A DNA stretch of 64,000 nucleotides. Origin: Zelonia costaricensis. Lineage: Eukaryota; Euglenozoa; Kinetoplastea; Trypanosomatida; Trypanosomatidae. The stretch is from NCBI GenBank assembly GCA_030849075.1, contig JASAOO010003493.1, forward strand, positions 1-64,000, written 5' to 3'. The number at the start of each line of letters is the position of its first letter. Positions within the stretch are counted from its first letter, which is position 1. A model generated the notes under the pieces. The model was not told where the DNA came from and ran no database searches. It saw only the letters and a list, made by a program, of their open reading frames with translations. Shown here one piece after another: positions 9,745 through 19,169 of this stretch. The position numbers and the translations under genes are program-made.

Positions 9745-10639
9745 TGCTCTGCAAAGTTCAAGTGAAGCCTCTGAGTGAGGGGCGACGTGTTTTTACCAGT
9801 TGTGTGCATTCCAATCCATGTGCGTGTGCACCGTTGTGTCCATCGCACGCGGGGGAAGCAGGGGGGGGGAGGCGGCAAAGCAACAGTGGACGAAAAAAAG
9901 ACAGTGCGGGTGTTCATGAAGGTGGGATGAAGTCATCGCAGGGTCGAAGCTTCGAGACGGCGAGGCGACGGCCGCATCGTGGGGAAGAGCGCCCCGGTTG
10001 CGCTTCTCACAAGAGCAGCAACAGAACGTTCGCTTCGTAGCGCGGGTGGACCCCGTGTTGCAGTTTTGTGTGGCATTGGTGGCGAGAGCGAAGAGCTCAC
10101 GCTGCAAGAGCTTGGTCGAGCGGCTTAAATAAGAGGAGGAAGCCTCGCACAGAGGTGCGCCACCGCCTGTGAAAAAAGGCCCTACACAGTTTCATAGGTG
10201 GCGATCACCGGTGGGGAGGGGGGGGGCGAGCAGGGATGCGAACCGGGCTCCGCCGTGGTCGACGCCACACACGGCTAGGCAGCAACCAGGTGCGCGAGCA
10301 ATAGAGTGCCATAAGACACCACTCACGCTGCTCCACTGCAGGAAAACAAAGCCGATCGACAAACGCACGCACGGCGGGCGGTGGGTTGAGTCACATGCCC
10401 GCCTTCGGCCTGAAGGCCGCAACGTGCAGCTCGCTTGCCAACGGAAGGCATCCAACAGCACAAGAAAGACGCCTGGCACAGACCCGCCTCGGCTGCAAGA
10501 CCGTCTCCAGCGTACGTAGTGTGCCGGTGCCGATGCGCGAGCGCCGCATCTGTGTGGCCGGCGTTGGGGAGTGCACAGGCGGGAGACCGACGCTCTGCCT
10601 TTACAAGGCGATGTCTAGCGACAGAGCGCGGAGCAGGTG
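9745..10639 (-). other. Spacer between the ankyrin-protein and GAR1 genes
   Basis: The plus-strand G/A run at 9850-9876 is the likely pyrimidine tract for GAR1 splicing. A second G run sits at about 10211-10228. No coding signal was found, and a tRNA B-box look-alike at about 10233-10246 does not fold. Confidence 0.55.
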
Positions 10640-11866
10640 CTAGCTGGTCGCGTGCTGCCTGCCCCAGCTGTACCCCAGCAAAAACGCGCCCACCACAAGC
10701 AGAATGGTGCCCTTCCTACGCTGCATCATGTACATGCTGAAGGGGCAGTGTGGGCCGTCCTCCGCCTCCGCGGCGGCGACGGTGGCGGCGCGCTTGTTGG
10801 CCTGCTGCTTGGCCGCGCGAGCAAGAAAAGGGCACTGGCCGTTGCTCGGGTCGCCGCCATGCGCGTTGAGCATGTCCGCAGGTACTGCGGGGTGCCCTGC
10901 TGGCACTGATGAGGCGGCCGTGGGGGCGGCGTTGCCGGGCGGGCTGGCAGGCGGCGCGGCGGCCTTGGGCCGACTTGCCAGCCGCTCCTTCTCCAGCGCC
11001 GCCAGGACGTCCGCGAGCGCCTGCGCCTGCGCCGCCTCCAGTTGTACCTTTTCGGCGAGGAAAGACGGCGGAGCAGCGACGAGGGTCAGGTAGTTGAGCT
11101 CGATCGGCGCACAGAGCAGCTTGATGGCGTCGTCGAACAACAGCTCCAGCGCACGGGGGAGCGCCGGCAGCACCTGCGCCGCGAAGGTCGTCGGCGCGTC
11201 GCCGTCGTCGTTCTGCTCGCCGGGGCGCACGCCGTTGAGCACGAGGAGCACCGCGACGTCGAGCTGACTGTCCGGCAGCCTGTACTGGCCCTTCACCTCT
11301 TTGGCGAGGCGATAGTGCAGGGCGTAGTGCAGCAGGCTGTCCTTGTGGGCGTCTGAGAGTTGAATAGAGGCCTTGTTCTTCAACAGGAAGCGCACGTCCT
11401 TGACGCGGCCGAGGTGGGCGGCGAAGGCGAGCGGCGTTTCGCCGCCGGCGGCAACGCAGTCGATGTCGGCGCCCATGCCGATGAGGGCCTCCATCGCAGC
11501 GCTCTGGCCGCGGTACGTCGCCACGTGCAGTGGCGTCCACTGGTCCGCTGCAGGGTGGTTCAGGTTGGCGCCGTGCTCGTGCAGTACTCGCAGCACCGGC
11601 ACCGCATCGGCCACAGCGGCGTAGTGCGCTGCTGTGAAGCCGAGGCTCTGGCCAGGCTCCTCGGACTCCTGGTTGGGGTTCACGCCAGCCCTGAGCAGCG
11701 CCGTCACCGCCTCGGCACTCCCCTTGCGTGCGACAGCGTGCAGCGGGTACTGCCCGTTGGGCAGCGGTTGGTTGCAGAGACGCGTGAACGACGTGTCCTT
11801 CACGGCCGCCTGCACCTCCGCGTCACTCCCGTCGAGCAGGACGCGCAGCAACTTCGTCGAGTCCAT
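10640..11866 (-). CDS. Tail-anchored ankyrin-repeat protein with two Cys-Pro-Phe motifs
   Basis: The 408-residue protein probably works as a cytosolic interaction scaffold held on a membrane by its C-terminus. Ankyrin repeats occupy about residues 38-190, with recognisable cores at 41 (PLHAVARKG), 78 (TAAHYAAVA), 111 (TPLHVATYRG), 144 (TPLAFAAHLG) and 178 (LLHYALHYR). A helical region (about 230-300) and a Pro/Ala-rich linker follow. The tail holds GQCPF (C345) and HCPF (C374), a basic stretch QRRKG, and one hydrophobic helix (387-402) six residues from the end. There is no signal peptide, so a tail-anchored topology is expected. Two CPF motifs before a C-terminal anchor recall the heme-regulatory tail of heme oxygenase-2. 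No heme oxygenase domain is present. The partner and substrate are unknown. The ATG is at 11864-11866. Confidence 0.88.
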   Translation of the reverse strand: MDSTKLLRVLLDGSDAEVQAAVKDTSFTRLCNQPLPNGQYPLHAVARKGSAEAVTALLRAGVNPNQESEEPGQSLGFTAAHYAAVADAVPVLRVLHEHGANLNHPAADQWTPLHVATYRGQSAAMEALIGMGADIDCVAAGGETPLAFAAHLGRVKDVRFLLKNKASIQLSDAHKDSLLHYALHYRLAKEVKGQYRLPDSQLDVAVLLVLNGVRPGEQNDDGDAPTTFAAQVLPALPRALELLFDDAIKLLCAPIELNYLTLVAAPPSFLAEKVQLEAAQAQALADVLAALEKERLASRPKAAAPPASPPGNAAPTAASSVPAGHPAVPADMLNAHGGDPSNGQCPFLARAAKQQANKRAATVAAAEAEDGPHCPFSMYMMQRRKGTILLVVGAFLLGYSWGRQHATS

Positions 11867-12495
11867 GGCGAGGGCGCACTCCGTCTTTCTTTTCTTTTAT
11901 CTTTGCAGGTTTGTGCGCGAGGAGTCGGCAGGTGGAGAGCGTCCGCGGCGACGCGGGTGTCACGCGCGTGGGTGCGGGCCGTGAAGAGGTGAAGCGCTTC
12001 CCTCCGGCTCACACTCGGCGGAAGGGGAAGGCGAGGGGAGGGAAGGGGGGGGTGGTGGTGACAGAGGCATGTGATGGCGATACGACTCAGGCAGACGATT
12101 GCTTTGTAGGCGTGCGTGTGCGTGCGCCACAGAGCGAGACCACGAAGGCGGCGATCCAGATCGACCGAACGCGACAGCTCGCGGGGGAGGGGTCGTGCGT
12201 GCCTGGGTGTTGGTGACACGGCCAGCGTACAAGGTGAAAAAAAGAGTTGTGACAGCGTCTCTAGGCGCGATTGCGGTGGCTACCTTTTGGGGCGGGGGTG
12301 GGGGGGGGGGCACGAGGAGTCGCCAGGCACATGGACCGTTCGGGCAGCGATCCAGTTACGGCGTAGGAGAAGTTGTGGCGCAGCAGGTGACGGTGAGTGC
12401 AGAAGCAAAAGAAGACAACGCGCAACGTCCATTTCTCCATCGTCCCTTCAATTTGTACATGAGTGCGACGCCGCGCCGCCCACTGGGGATGCACC
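11867..12495 (-). other. Spacer between the DCN1-like and ankyrin-protein genes
   Basis: The plus-strand purine run at 12020-12060 is the probable sense pyrimidine tract for the ankyrin gene. A second G run at about 12291-12310 lies nearer the DCN1-like stop. No gene is supported. Confidence 0.55.
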
Positions 12496-13236
12496 TCACT
12501 CAACACGCTTCACGGTGGCGTCTACAAAGTCTGCGATGGCGGACGGCCACGGCAGCACGGCGGCGTCGTTCGTGGGGCGGGCGGCAACGGCGCCGTCGTC
12601 GAGGGTGAAGAAAATGCCGAGCTGGCGCCAGAGGTCTCGTGACACGTCGCCCTTCACGTTGGCGGCAGCCCACGCCTTCCACTTCGCGTACGAGGTGTTG
12701 CGAGCAAAGAAGACGTCCCACGCACTCGTGGCGTTTGCAAGCGACATGCGGCGGTCCTCCTCGCCGCGAATGTAGTCGTACAGGTAGTTGTACATGAGCA
12801 GAAAGGAGCCGGCGTGCTCGCGGACGTCCTTCGCCCACTCGACAACGCGCTGCTTGAGTTGGAGGGCGGAGTCGATGCCGTGGCTGTACATGGACGTGAG
12901 CCACTCCTGACGAGACACGCACCCCTGCTGGGTCGCGCCGAGCTTCCAGAGAAGCACCATGCTCTCCAGCGACGCCGCGGAAACGTTGGTGTCAGCAAAC
13001 AGCTGGGCGAGTCCTTTTCCAGTCAGGCTGTCCGACTCGGCGGAGCGGTCCATCGCGTGGAGCCGGTCAAACATGCTCTCCATCTCGCCCCGGGCGTTCT
13101 TGGAGAGAAGCTGCGCCGCCGCACTTTTTGCAGCAGGTGCCGCCGCCCGTGTTGCGGCGGCGGCGGGCTGGGTGGCCGACCGGTTGCGCTCCCGGGGCGC
13201 CGGCACCGGCGGCCTCTGCCGGGCAGCATTCTTCAT
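12496..13236 (-). CDS. DCN1-like protein (cullin neddylation factor)
   Basis: Predicted E3-like co-factor that promotes transfer of NEDD8 from its E2 to cullins and so activates cullin-RING ubiquitin ligases. The 246-residue product has an Ala/Pro/Arg-rich N-terminus (1-40). A potentiating-neddylation domain follows from about 45 to 240. Signature segments include LTGKGLAQLFADTNV, LLWKLGATQQGCVSRQEWL, and a region with WAKDVREHAGSFLLMYNYLYDY. The C-terminal part includes TSAWDVFFARN and WRQLGIFFTLDDG, close to the family's usual ending. No UBA domain is present at the N-terminus. The length is normal for a DCN1 protein. The ATG at 13234-13236 is the first after a sense-strand pyrimidine tract at 13447-13486. 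Confidence 0.9.
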   Translation of the reverse strand: MKNAARQRPPVPAPRERNRSATQPAAAATRAAAPAAKSAAAQLLSKNARGEMESMFDRLHAMDRSAESDSLTGKGLAQLFADTNVSAASLESMVLLWKLGATQQGCVSRQEWLTSMYSHGIDSALQLKQRVVEWAKDVREHAGSFLLMYNYLYDYIRGEEDRRMSLANATSAWDVFFARNTSYAKWKAWAAANVKGDVSRDLWRQLGIFFTLDDGAVAARPTNDAAVLPWPSAIADFVDATVKRVE

Positions 13237-13996
13237 CCTCCACTACAGGCTCTGTGGGTGCCAAGGACACTCTATGCGTGTGTGTGTGTGTGTGTGTGCA
13301 TGAAACGTTGGGTGAAGAATCGCAGCACGTGAAGGTCGGGGAGAGCAGCGCAGAGGAGATGAGTGGAGGTCGGGCCCGGCAGCGGCAGCACGAACAAAAT
13401 CGCCGAGCCATGCGATCGTGAGGGTGACGAGGAAAAAGAAAGCTAGGGAGCGAGCGAGGGAGGGGGGGGGGGCGGGGCGGGGCGGCATCGAGCGCTACCG
13501 CTCGGTGCGCACGCACATGGCTGCGCGGCCTTGTCGAGAATTGCACCGGACAGCGGCCACCAGCCTGCTCGTCTGCATCTCCAGCTGTGTGCGCATTTGT
13601 GTGCGCACGTGGCACCGCGAGTGAGCCGCCGCACTTTAGTGGCCGTGTCATTCGTTGCTTTGCTCTTGTTTGGCTGCGTGCCTATCGCGTGGAGTCGAGC
13701 TGCGCGTCTGGTCATCGAGACGGGCCCTCAGACACATCGCACTCACCCACCCACACACACAAGAACGCACGTACGGAAATGCGACGTGACCGTGAAGGAA
13801 CCAAAAAAGAAGAAGAGGAACATGCATACGCGGAGAGGGGGGAGGGAGGCGAGTGGACAACAGCGGGGTGGGGGCACCGCTAGATGCAGCAAGAGATGCA
13901 GCGGCGCAGAAGCGCTTGTCGGTTCCACTCGATTCGCCCCCCCCCCCCCGCCCCCCCTCCAAAAAAGGAGCGCACAACGTGCCGCCCTCCCTTCCG
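13237..13996 (-). other. Spacer between the kinesin and DCN1-like genes
   Basis: It holds a TG microsatellite (about 13276-13299, CA on the sense strand) just upstream of the DCN1-like ATG, a strong plus-strand G/A run at 13447-13486 (sense pyrimidine tract), and a C12 run near 13939-13950 close to the kinesin stop. No coding signal. Confidence 0.55.
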
Positions 13997-16900
13997 TCAC
14001 CGTCCCGCGGCCTTCATCTTCTCAGACAAGTAGGTGTGGTAGGCGATCGGCGTGCTGGCCTGCATCACACGGGTCCAGCGGCGGCGTCGCATGCGGGTCG
14101 TCGGCGAGGCACTCAGCTGCAGCTCGCCGTCGACACTGTCGGCGTAGACCCACCCTTCCCCGTCGTCTTCTCGCATGTCGTGCTGCCAGTCCCGCATCCA
14201 CCGCCACGTGTCAGGGTTCGGCAGCACAAACGCCTCCCGCTCCTCCGGCCGCAGCGGGTCGTCAGCGGAGAAGTGGAAGAAGCCGTCGTCGCCGATGGAG
14301 GCTGGGCGCCACTCGCTGCCGGAGTGGCGCGCTTCGTTCTCGTAGCACGAGACGAGCGTGGCGAAGCGCGCGTCGTGCAGGCCTAGTGCACTGAGCTCTG
14401 CGCCGTTGAGCTCGTAGTACACCTCAAGCAGGACTGCCGTGAGCTTGCCGACCGTGCAGCCTCGGTAGTACAGCGGAATGTGCAGCAGCGCGGGCTCAGC
14501 GAGCGCGACAGACTTTAGCGGGAAGACGCCGGAGGCGACGACGATGCGCTGGTGCGCTTCGACCGGACCGACGCTGCCCAAGACAGAGAAGGTGATGGTT
14601 TGCAGCCGCAGAAACTCGGCATTGCTGACGCACGGGAAGAGGGCCGCTTCCGTAGAGCCGGGAATGACGTAGTCCCCGTCGCGCGGCGTGAGATGCAACG
14701 AGACCGGCGAGCCCTCAACGACGTCGAGCGAAACCTGCAGCTCAGCGCCGCCGATGAGCGGAAAGCGGGCACCGCTGATCGTGACGCGATCGAGGAGCAG
14801 CTGCACCCGCGGTACACACTCTCCGAAAAGACTCAGGAAGGAGCGCTGGCAGAAGACATCGGCGCAGAGAAAGGCGTTGCTCAGTCCCAGCGCGCGCGAA
14901 GTGGTGTAAGTGGAGATGTCCATGCGCGACACGCTTGGCCGCACCGAGTAGAAGATGCGCAGCGGCGATGGCGCGCTGGAGAGGGCTGGACTCGGCACCA
15001 TCTCGCGCATGTTGGACATGAGATTGTCGGCCAGGATCTCGCGAATCAGCGCGTCCTCGTGGCTGAAATCGCCGCCAAAGTGGAAAGCCCCGGATACGAC
15101 GAGGTAGTCGAACCGCATCGAGATGTCCACCGAGCGGTCCACGAACGGGAAGCTGGCCAGCAGCGTCCGGATGCAGGCGGCGCGGGTCTGCGCCGTGTAC
15201 GCGCCGGGCTTCGCGTTCACCAGTATGAGGCCAAGCGAGGACTCGTTGAGGCGGAGCGCGCAGCCAGTGGCGGTGAAGTCGCCCCGGTGCACCCCCTCCC
15301 GGCGCAGCGAGATGGCCTCGAGCAACTCGATGTTCGCCACGCGCACAATAAAGGAGCGCTTGCACAAGACGAGCATTGCGTTGTTGGTGTGGTGCGTCGA
15401 CGAGGACAGGGCTGTATTGGCTAGCACAAAGTACATGGAGGCACCGAGGTGGGCGAGGAAGTGGCGGGCCAGCTCGTCCGTCCCGAGCAGCGACGCCGGC
15501 ACGTCAAGGAGGCCAATCGCGTACACCTCGCGCTGCTCCTTCGGGAAGAAGCCGCTGAAAAGCGCGGTGCTGCGCGGCAGCGGCTTCTCCTCCAGCGTGA
15601 AGCAGCCGTACCAGAGGTCGATGACCTCGTACGGCATCCGCGCCACTGTCATCTTGACCTCGCCGCTGACAGCCACGTCCCTGTTGCCCGGCCGCTCCAC
15701 CGTGGTGCCCTTCACCGTCAGCGTGACGTCGTTCTCGCCGTCGAGGCAGAGCGAGGGGCACCACAGGATCGAGTTCCGCCGCGTGAGCATCGACAGCTCA
15801 AAAAACTGCTGCCGGCGCGCCGTCGAGGCGAACTCGAGCTCGTACGGGTGCGGTGCGTCGAAGAAGTACAGCGTGAGCCGCCGCGAGTGCTTCGGGTCCT
15901 TCTCGACGCGGAACAGGTTCATGACGGGCAGCTCAAAGGACTTGACCCCTGCCGCGTCGAGATTGCAGAAGTGGCCCCGGAACATGTCGATTTCCCAAAT
16001 GCGCGCCTTCTTGTGCCCAAGCAGCGCCGAGTCGCTCGTCTTCACCACGCGGAACGGCTCGTGCAGGTAGCGGTTGTTCGGCAGCGCGTGTGATGGGATG
16101 ACAAGCTGCGCGCTGTGGTCGTTCGGCGCGTAAATCTCCGGCCGCTCGCTGGACTTCGTGAAGAAGTCCTCGAGCGCCACCTGCGTCTCCGTGATGGTCG
16201 CCCCTTGCGTGCAGGACTGGCTGGGCCCGAGCGACACATCCACGACGGGCGGCTGCACCCGTGGCGCCTCCACCTCATTGAACACCGCCGCAGGAGGTTG
16301 AGGTGCCGCGGCCGCGTCGCACGCGGGCGGCGCTTGGCGTTGCACCGCCGCTGCGGTGGAGTGGTCGACGTCCGCTACAGGCGGTGTGCGCGTCACGAAG
16401 CCGGCTGGCAGCGGCGGCGGCGGCGCAGGCGGGGCCGCAGCGATGGAGGACTCGTCAGGCTCCTCGTCCAGGACAAGGTCCGCGTCGGCGGGCAGCTCAC
16501 CGACCTCCTCGTTGTGGGCCGGGACGTGCAGGTCGGAGTCGTTCGCCAGGGCGTTGTCGAGGTCCGAGTCGGCCTCGGCTTCCGCCGGCAGCTCCAGCTC
16601 CTCGTCCAGGATTAGGTCCTCGTCGGCGCTCGCCGTCCTCGACTCGAGCACAAGGTCATCGTCAGCGACTTCCACAACGGGGTCGAAGTGGACGACCGAG
16701 GCGGAGCGGCTCTTGCGCATGGCGCTGCGCACCGCAGCAGGCATCTCGGCCGGCGTGGGGAGTGACGCGGTTGGTGCCGCTGTCGCAGCCGCAGCAGCTG
16801 ATGACAGCATCGGCGTTGTCGGGTGAGTGGCAAGGAGCCCCTCCTCATCCAGGCTGTCGTCGAGCGAGGCGCACGCCTGCGGTTGCTGCGACGGCTGTTG

Positions 16901-18409
16901 CTGCTGGTGCTGCTGCTGCTGCCGTTCCTTCATGTGCGTCGCTGTCGAGTTCTGTTCCTGCTCCAGCGCCGCCACCTGCACCCGCATCTGCTCCACCTTC
17001 TCCGTGTCCGGCACGCTGCCTGACGCCGCCAGACCCTCGATGCGCTGCAGCAGCTCGTTGATGCGCCGCTCCTTCTCCGCGTTGGCGCTGCGCAGCTTTT
17101 CGATTTCCTCCGTCTGCGCGCTCAGACGAACCTCGAGCTCCCGCATGTACGTCTCGCGCTCTTCCATGAGCCGCCGCGTGTAGGCCAGCTTCTCCTCCAG
17201 CGAGGAGGTCAGCTCCTTCTTCACCGCCTCACTTGCGTCCAGCTCCTCCTGCAGCCGCTCCCGCTCCGCCGTCGACGCACTGGCAAGCTGACTCTTCAGC
17301 GCCGATATTTCCTTCTGCAGCGCGGCGATCAGCTCGTTGTTGTTCGTCTCGTTCACGACCGCCTTGTTCACAATCTTCTTGGCCCGCTCGGCGTACCGCA
17401 GCGTGCTCATCGTCTCCTCGTACTGCAGCGAGGACGGGCTGATGGTGGCGAGCATTACTGTCTTGGAGTTGCCGCCCAGGTTGTCCTTGAGAATCCACGT
17501 CAGCGTCGAGTCGCGGTAGGGGATGTAGCGACCCCTGCCCGTCTCCTCGGACTCGGCGAGCGCGCTGATAACGTTGCCGAGGCAGGTGAGCGACTTGTTG
17601 ATGTTTGCGCCCTCGGTCAGTCGCTTGCCGGTGGCCAGCGTCTTAGACGCCCGCTCGCTGCCGGCGAGGTCAACGAGGTTGAGCCGCGACGTCTTCTGCG
17701 TAATGAGCTTGCCCCTCTCCTGCTTCTGCGTCAGCGTGATCGCGAAGACGGCGTGCGAGCGACTGCTCGTCGCGTTCATCGCCGTCGACGCCGTCGTGCG
17801 CACCTTGTTTCCGTCGCTCATCAAACGCAGAAACTCTACCTGCGTGCTCACCACAAACTTGGCGAGGCCCTCGATGAAGGGGCCGTACTTCGGGTGCTCC
17901 CGCACCCGCAGCGGCGTGTCGTCGTAGCCGCCCTGCGTCGGCCGCAGCAGGCAGCGGACCCTCTCGTTGTAGATCTCGTAGTACGACACCTCGACACACA
18001 CCTCCGTGTCGTTCTCCCGCAGCGCGGCGGACTTCTCGAACAAGTTGCGGGCGATGCGCGGTATGAGGCCCGCGTCGTCGTCGTCGCGGCCCATCATGCA
18101 GTACGTCTTGCCGCTACCGGTCTGCCCGTACGCGAAAATGCACCCGTTGTAGCCCGTCATGATGTGCTCCAGCAGCTCGGCGCCGACCGCCGTGTACACG
18201 TACTCCTGCGACGCCTCCGCATTGCTCGACTCGTCGACGCGCTGGCCGCTGGACCAGAGCGCACTGTCATAGAGGAACTTGCCGCCGTAGCCGTCGATGG
18301 ACTCAAGCACCTCGACCTCGTTGCCGTTCATGCGCACAATAACCTCCGCGTTCTCCTTGAGCTCATTTTCGCTCATGGGGCGGCTGCGCACGGCGACCTG
18401 GACGGACAT
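13997..18409 (-). CDS. Kinesin-3-type motor with PH-like, degenerate 5-phosphatase-like, C2-like and dysferlin-like tail
   Basis: A 1470-residue plus-end-type motor. The motor domain (1-350) has P-loop GQTGSGKT (95-102), switch I NATSSRSH (212-219), switch II DLAGSE (247-252) and the kinesin-3-like segment LRVREHPKYGPFIEGLAKF (167-185). Coiled coil covers about 355-490; a Gln-rich and acidic low-complexity region covers 495-760. Then come a PH-like segment (798-880: KKARIWEID, LTLYFFDAPHPYELEF), a stretch with the strand order of inositol polyphosphate 5-phosphatases (about 925-1185), a C2-like sandwich (about 1203-1332) and a dysferlin-motif-like end (1398-1448: W402-type Trp pairs, EGWVYAD, RRRRWTR). 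The 5-phosphatase metal and catalytic positions are not conserved, so it is probably a binding module. It likely carries membrane or phosphoinositide-bearing cargo. The usual kinesin-3 FHA domain was not seen. Motor call is secure; tail calls are by eye. Confidence 0.93.
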   Translation of the reverse strand: MSVQVAVRSRPMSENELKENAEVIVRMNGNEVEVLESIDGYGGKFLYDSALWSSGQRVDESSNAEASQEYVYTAVGAELLEHIMTGYNGCIFAYGQTGSGKTYCMMGRDDDDAGLIPRIARNLFEKSAALRENDTEVCVEVSYYEIYNERVRCLLRPTQGGYDDTPLRVREHPKYGPFIEGLAKFVVSTQVEFLRLMSDGNKVRTTASTAMNATSSRSHAVFAITLTQKQERGKLITQKTSRLNLVDLAGSERASKTLATGKRLTEGANINKSLTCLGNVISALAESEETGRGRYIPYRDSTLTWILKDNLGGNSKTVMLATISPSSLQYEETMSTLRYAERAKKIVNKAVVNETNNNELIAALQKEISALKSQLASASTAERERLQEELDASEAVKKELTSSLEEKLAYTRRLMEERETYMRELEVRLSAQTEEIEKLRSANAEKERRINELLQRIEGLAASGSVPDTEKVEQMRVQVAALEQEQNSTATHMKERQQQQHQQQQPSQQPQACASLDDSLDEEGLLATHPTTPMLSSAAAAATAAPTASLPTPAEMPAAVRSAMRKSRSASVVHFDPVVEVADDDLVLESRTASADEDLILDEELELPAEAEADSDLDNALANDSDLHVPAHNEEVGELPADADLVLDEEPDESSIAAAPPAPPPPLPAGFVTRTPPVADVDHSTAAAVQRQAPPACDAAAAPQPPAAVFNEVEAPRVQPPVVDVSLGPSQSCTQGATITETQVALEDFFTKSSERPEIYAPNDHSAQLVIPSHALPNNRYLHEPFRVVKTSDSALLGHKKARIWEIDMFRGHFCNLDAAGVKSFELPVMNLFRVEKDPKHSRRLTLYFFDAPHPYELEFASTARRQQFFELSMLTRRNSILWCPSLCLDGENDVTLTVKGTTVERPGNRDVAVSGEVKMTVARMPYEVIDLWYGCFTLEEKPLPRSTALFSGFFPKEQREVYAIGLLDVPASLLGTDELARHFLAHLGASMYFVLANTALSSSTHHTNNAMLVLCKRSFIVRVANIELLEAISLRREGVHRGDFTATGCALRLNESSLGLILVNAKPGAYTAQTRAACIRTLLASFPFVDRSVDISMRFDYLVVSGAFHFGGDFSHEDALIREILADNLMSNMREMVPSPALSSAPSPLRIFYSVRPSVSRMDISTYTTSRALGLSNAFLCADVFCQRSFLSLFGECVPRVQLLLDRVTISGARFPLIGGAELQVSLDVVEGSPVSLHLTPRDGDYVIPGSTEAALFPCVSNAEFLRLQTITFSVLGSVGPVEAHQRIVVASGVFPLKSVALAEPALLHIPLYYRGCTVGKLTAVLLEVYYELNGAELSALGLHDARFATLVSCYENEARHSGSEWRPASIGDDGFFHFSADDPLRPEEREAFVLPNPDTWRWMRDWQHDMREDDGEGWVYADSVDGELQLSASPTTRMRRRRWTRVMQASTPIAYHTYLSEKMKAAGR

Positions 18410-19169
18410 AGCGCAAGCGCGACGAGTTCAGCGGCGCACACGGTTATACAAGTGATCTTGAACGCTCCGCGATGGAGCACGTCTTCCAGGCGAGGCGTGG
18501 CGATCCGCTGGGGATCGCGGGCGCTCTTTTTCTAGTTGCTTGCGTTTCTTTTCGTGTGCGCTTGTGCTCCTCTTGCGGTCGGCTGAATGAGCCACTGCGC
18601 GACTTTGTGGGTGCGCACCTGCGCCGTCGGCGTCGCGGAAGTGGAAGAGAGAGGGGGTGGAGGAGGAGGGCCACACGGCAGCACGAGATAAAAAAAGGCC
18701 ATGTGACCCGTAGAGAACCGGCGAGGGGGTGAAGTTGCAGTGGGGTGTGGGGTGTGGGGGGTAGGCGGGTTGGCATACGTCGCACTGCAACGGCACAGGG
18801 CTGCGGCAATAGTCGCTGTAGGCTCCTCACCTGGCCAGTGCAACCCACTCGCGGGATGTCGTGCCCCCTTCTCCTCTGGCAATGTGCCAGGTGCTGAAGC
18901 GCCGGCTTGGCAGGCCGGTGACGCGCATGTGGCCTCTGAGTGGTGTGCTGCAGCTGGCTCTGCTTCACAGCTAGTGAAATAAGTGGGAGCGCGAGAGGCG
19001 GGCACGGGAAGGTGCTGCGCGGCTTGTTGCGGGGGCGGCGCACTCCTGCTTCCGATGGACCGCCCTCCTCCCCTCCGGCGCCCCGCGTTCCGCTCTCCTC
19101 CCCGGTTGTCGAGACGGCTGTGTAGTTTCTATGCGTCTATCCTTCGTGTTCAGCGGGGTTCCACGTCCG
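18410..19169 (-). other. Spacer between the WAPL-like and kinesin genes
   Basis: A plus-strand purine run at about 18637-18671 is the likely sense pyrimidine tract for the kinesin gene, about 230 bases upstream of its ATG. G/T-rich DNA fills 18735-18775. No gene is supported. Confidence 0.55.

Noticed and set aside
10226..10255. CGGTTCGCATCC on the minus strand, resembling a tRNA T-loop/B box
   Set aside because: The flanking arms do not pair and no acceptor, D or anticodon arm could be built.
11884..11910. Plus-strand TTTCTTTTCTTTTATCTTTG then CAG, a textbook 3' splice site
   Set aside because: There is no plus-strand gene after it; the region is the leader of the minus-strand ankyrin gene.
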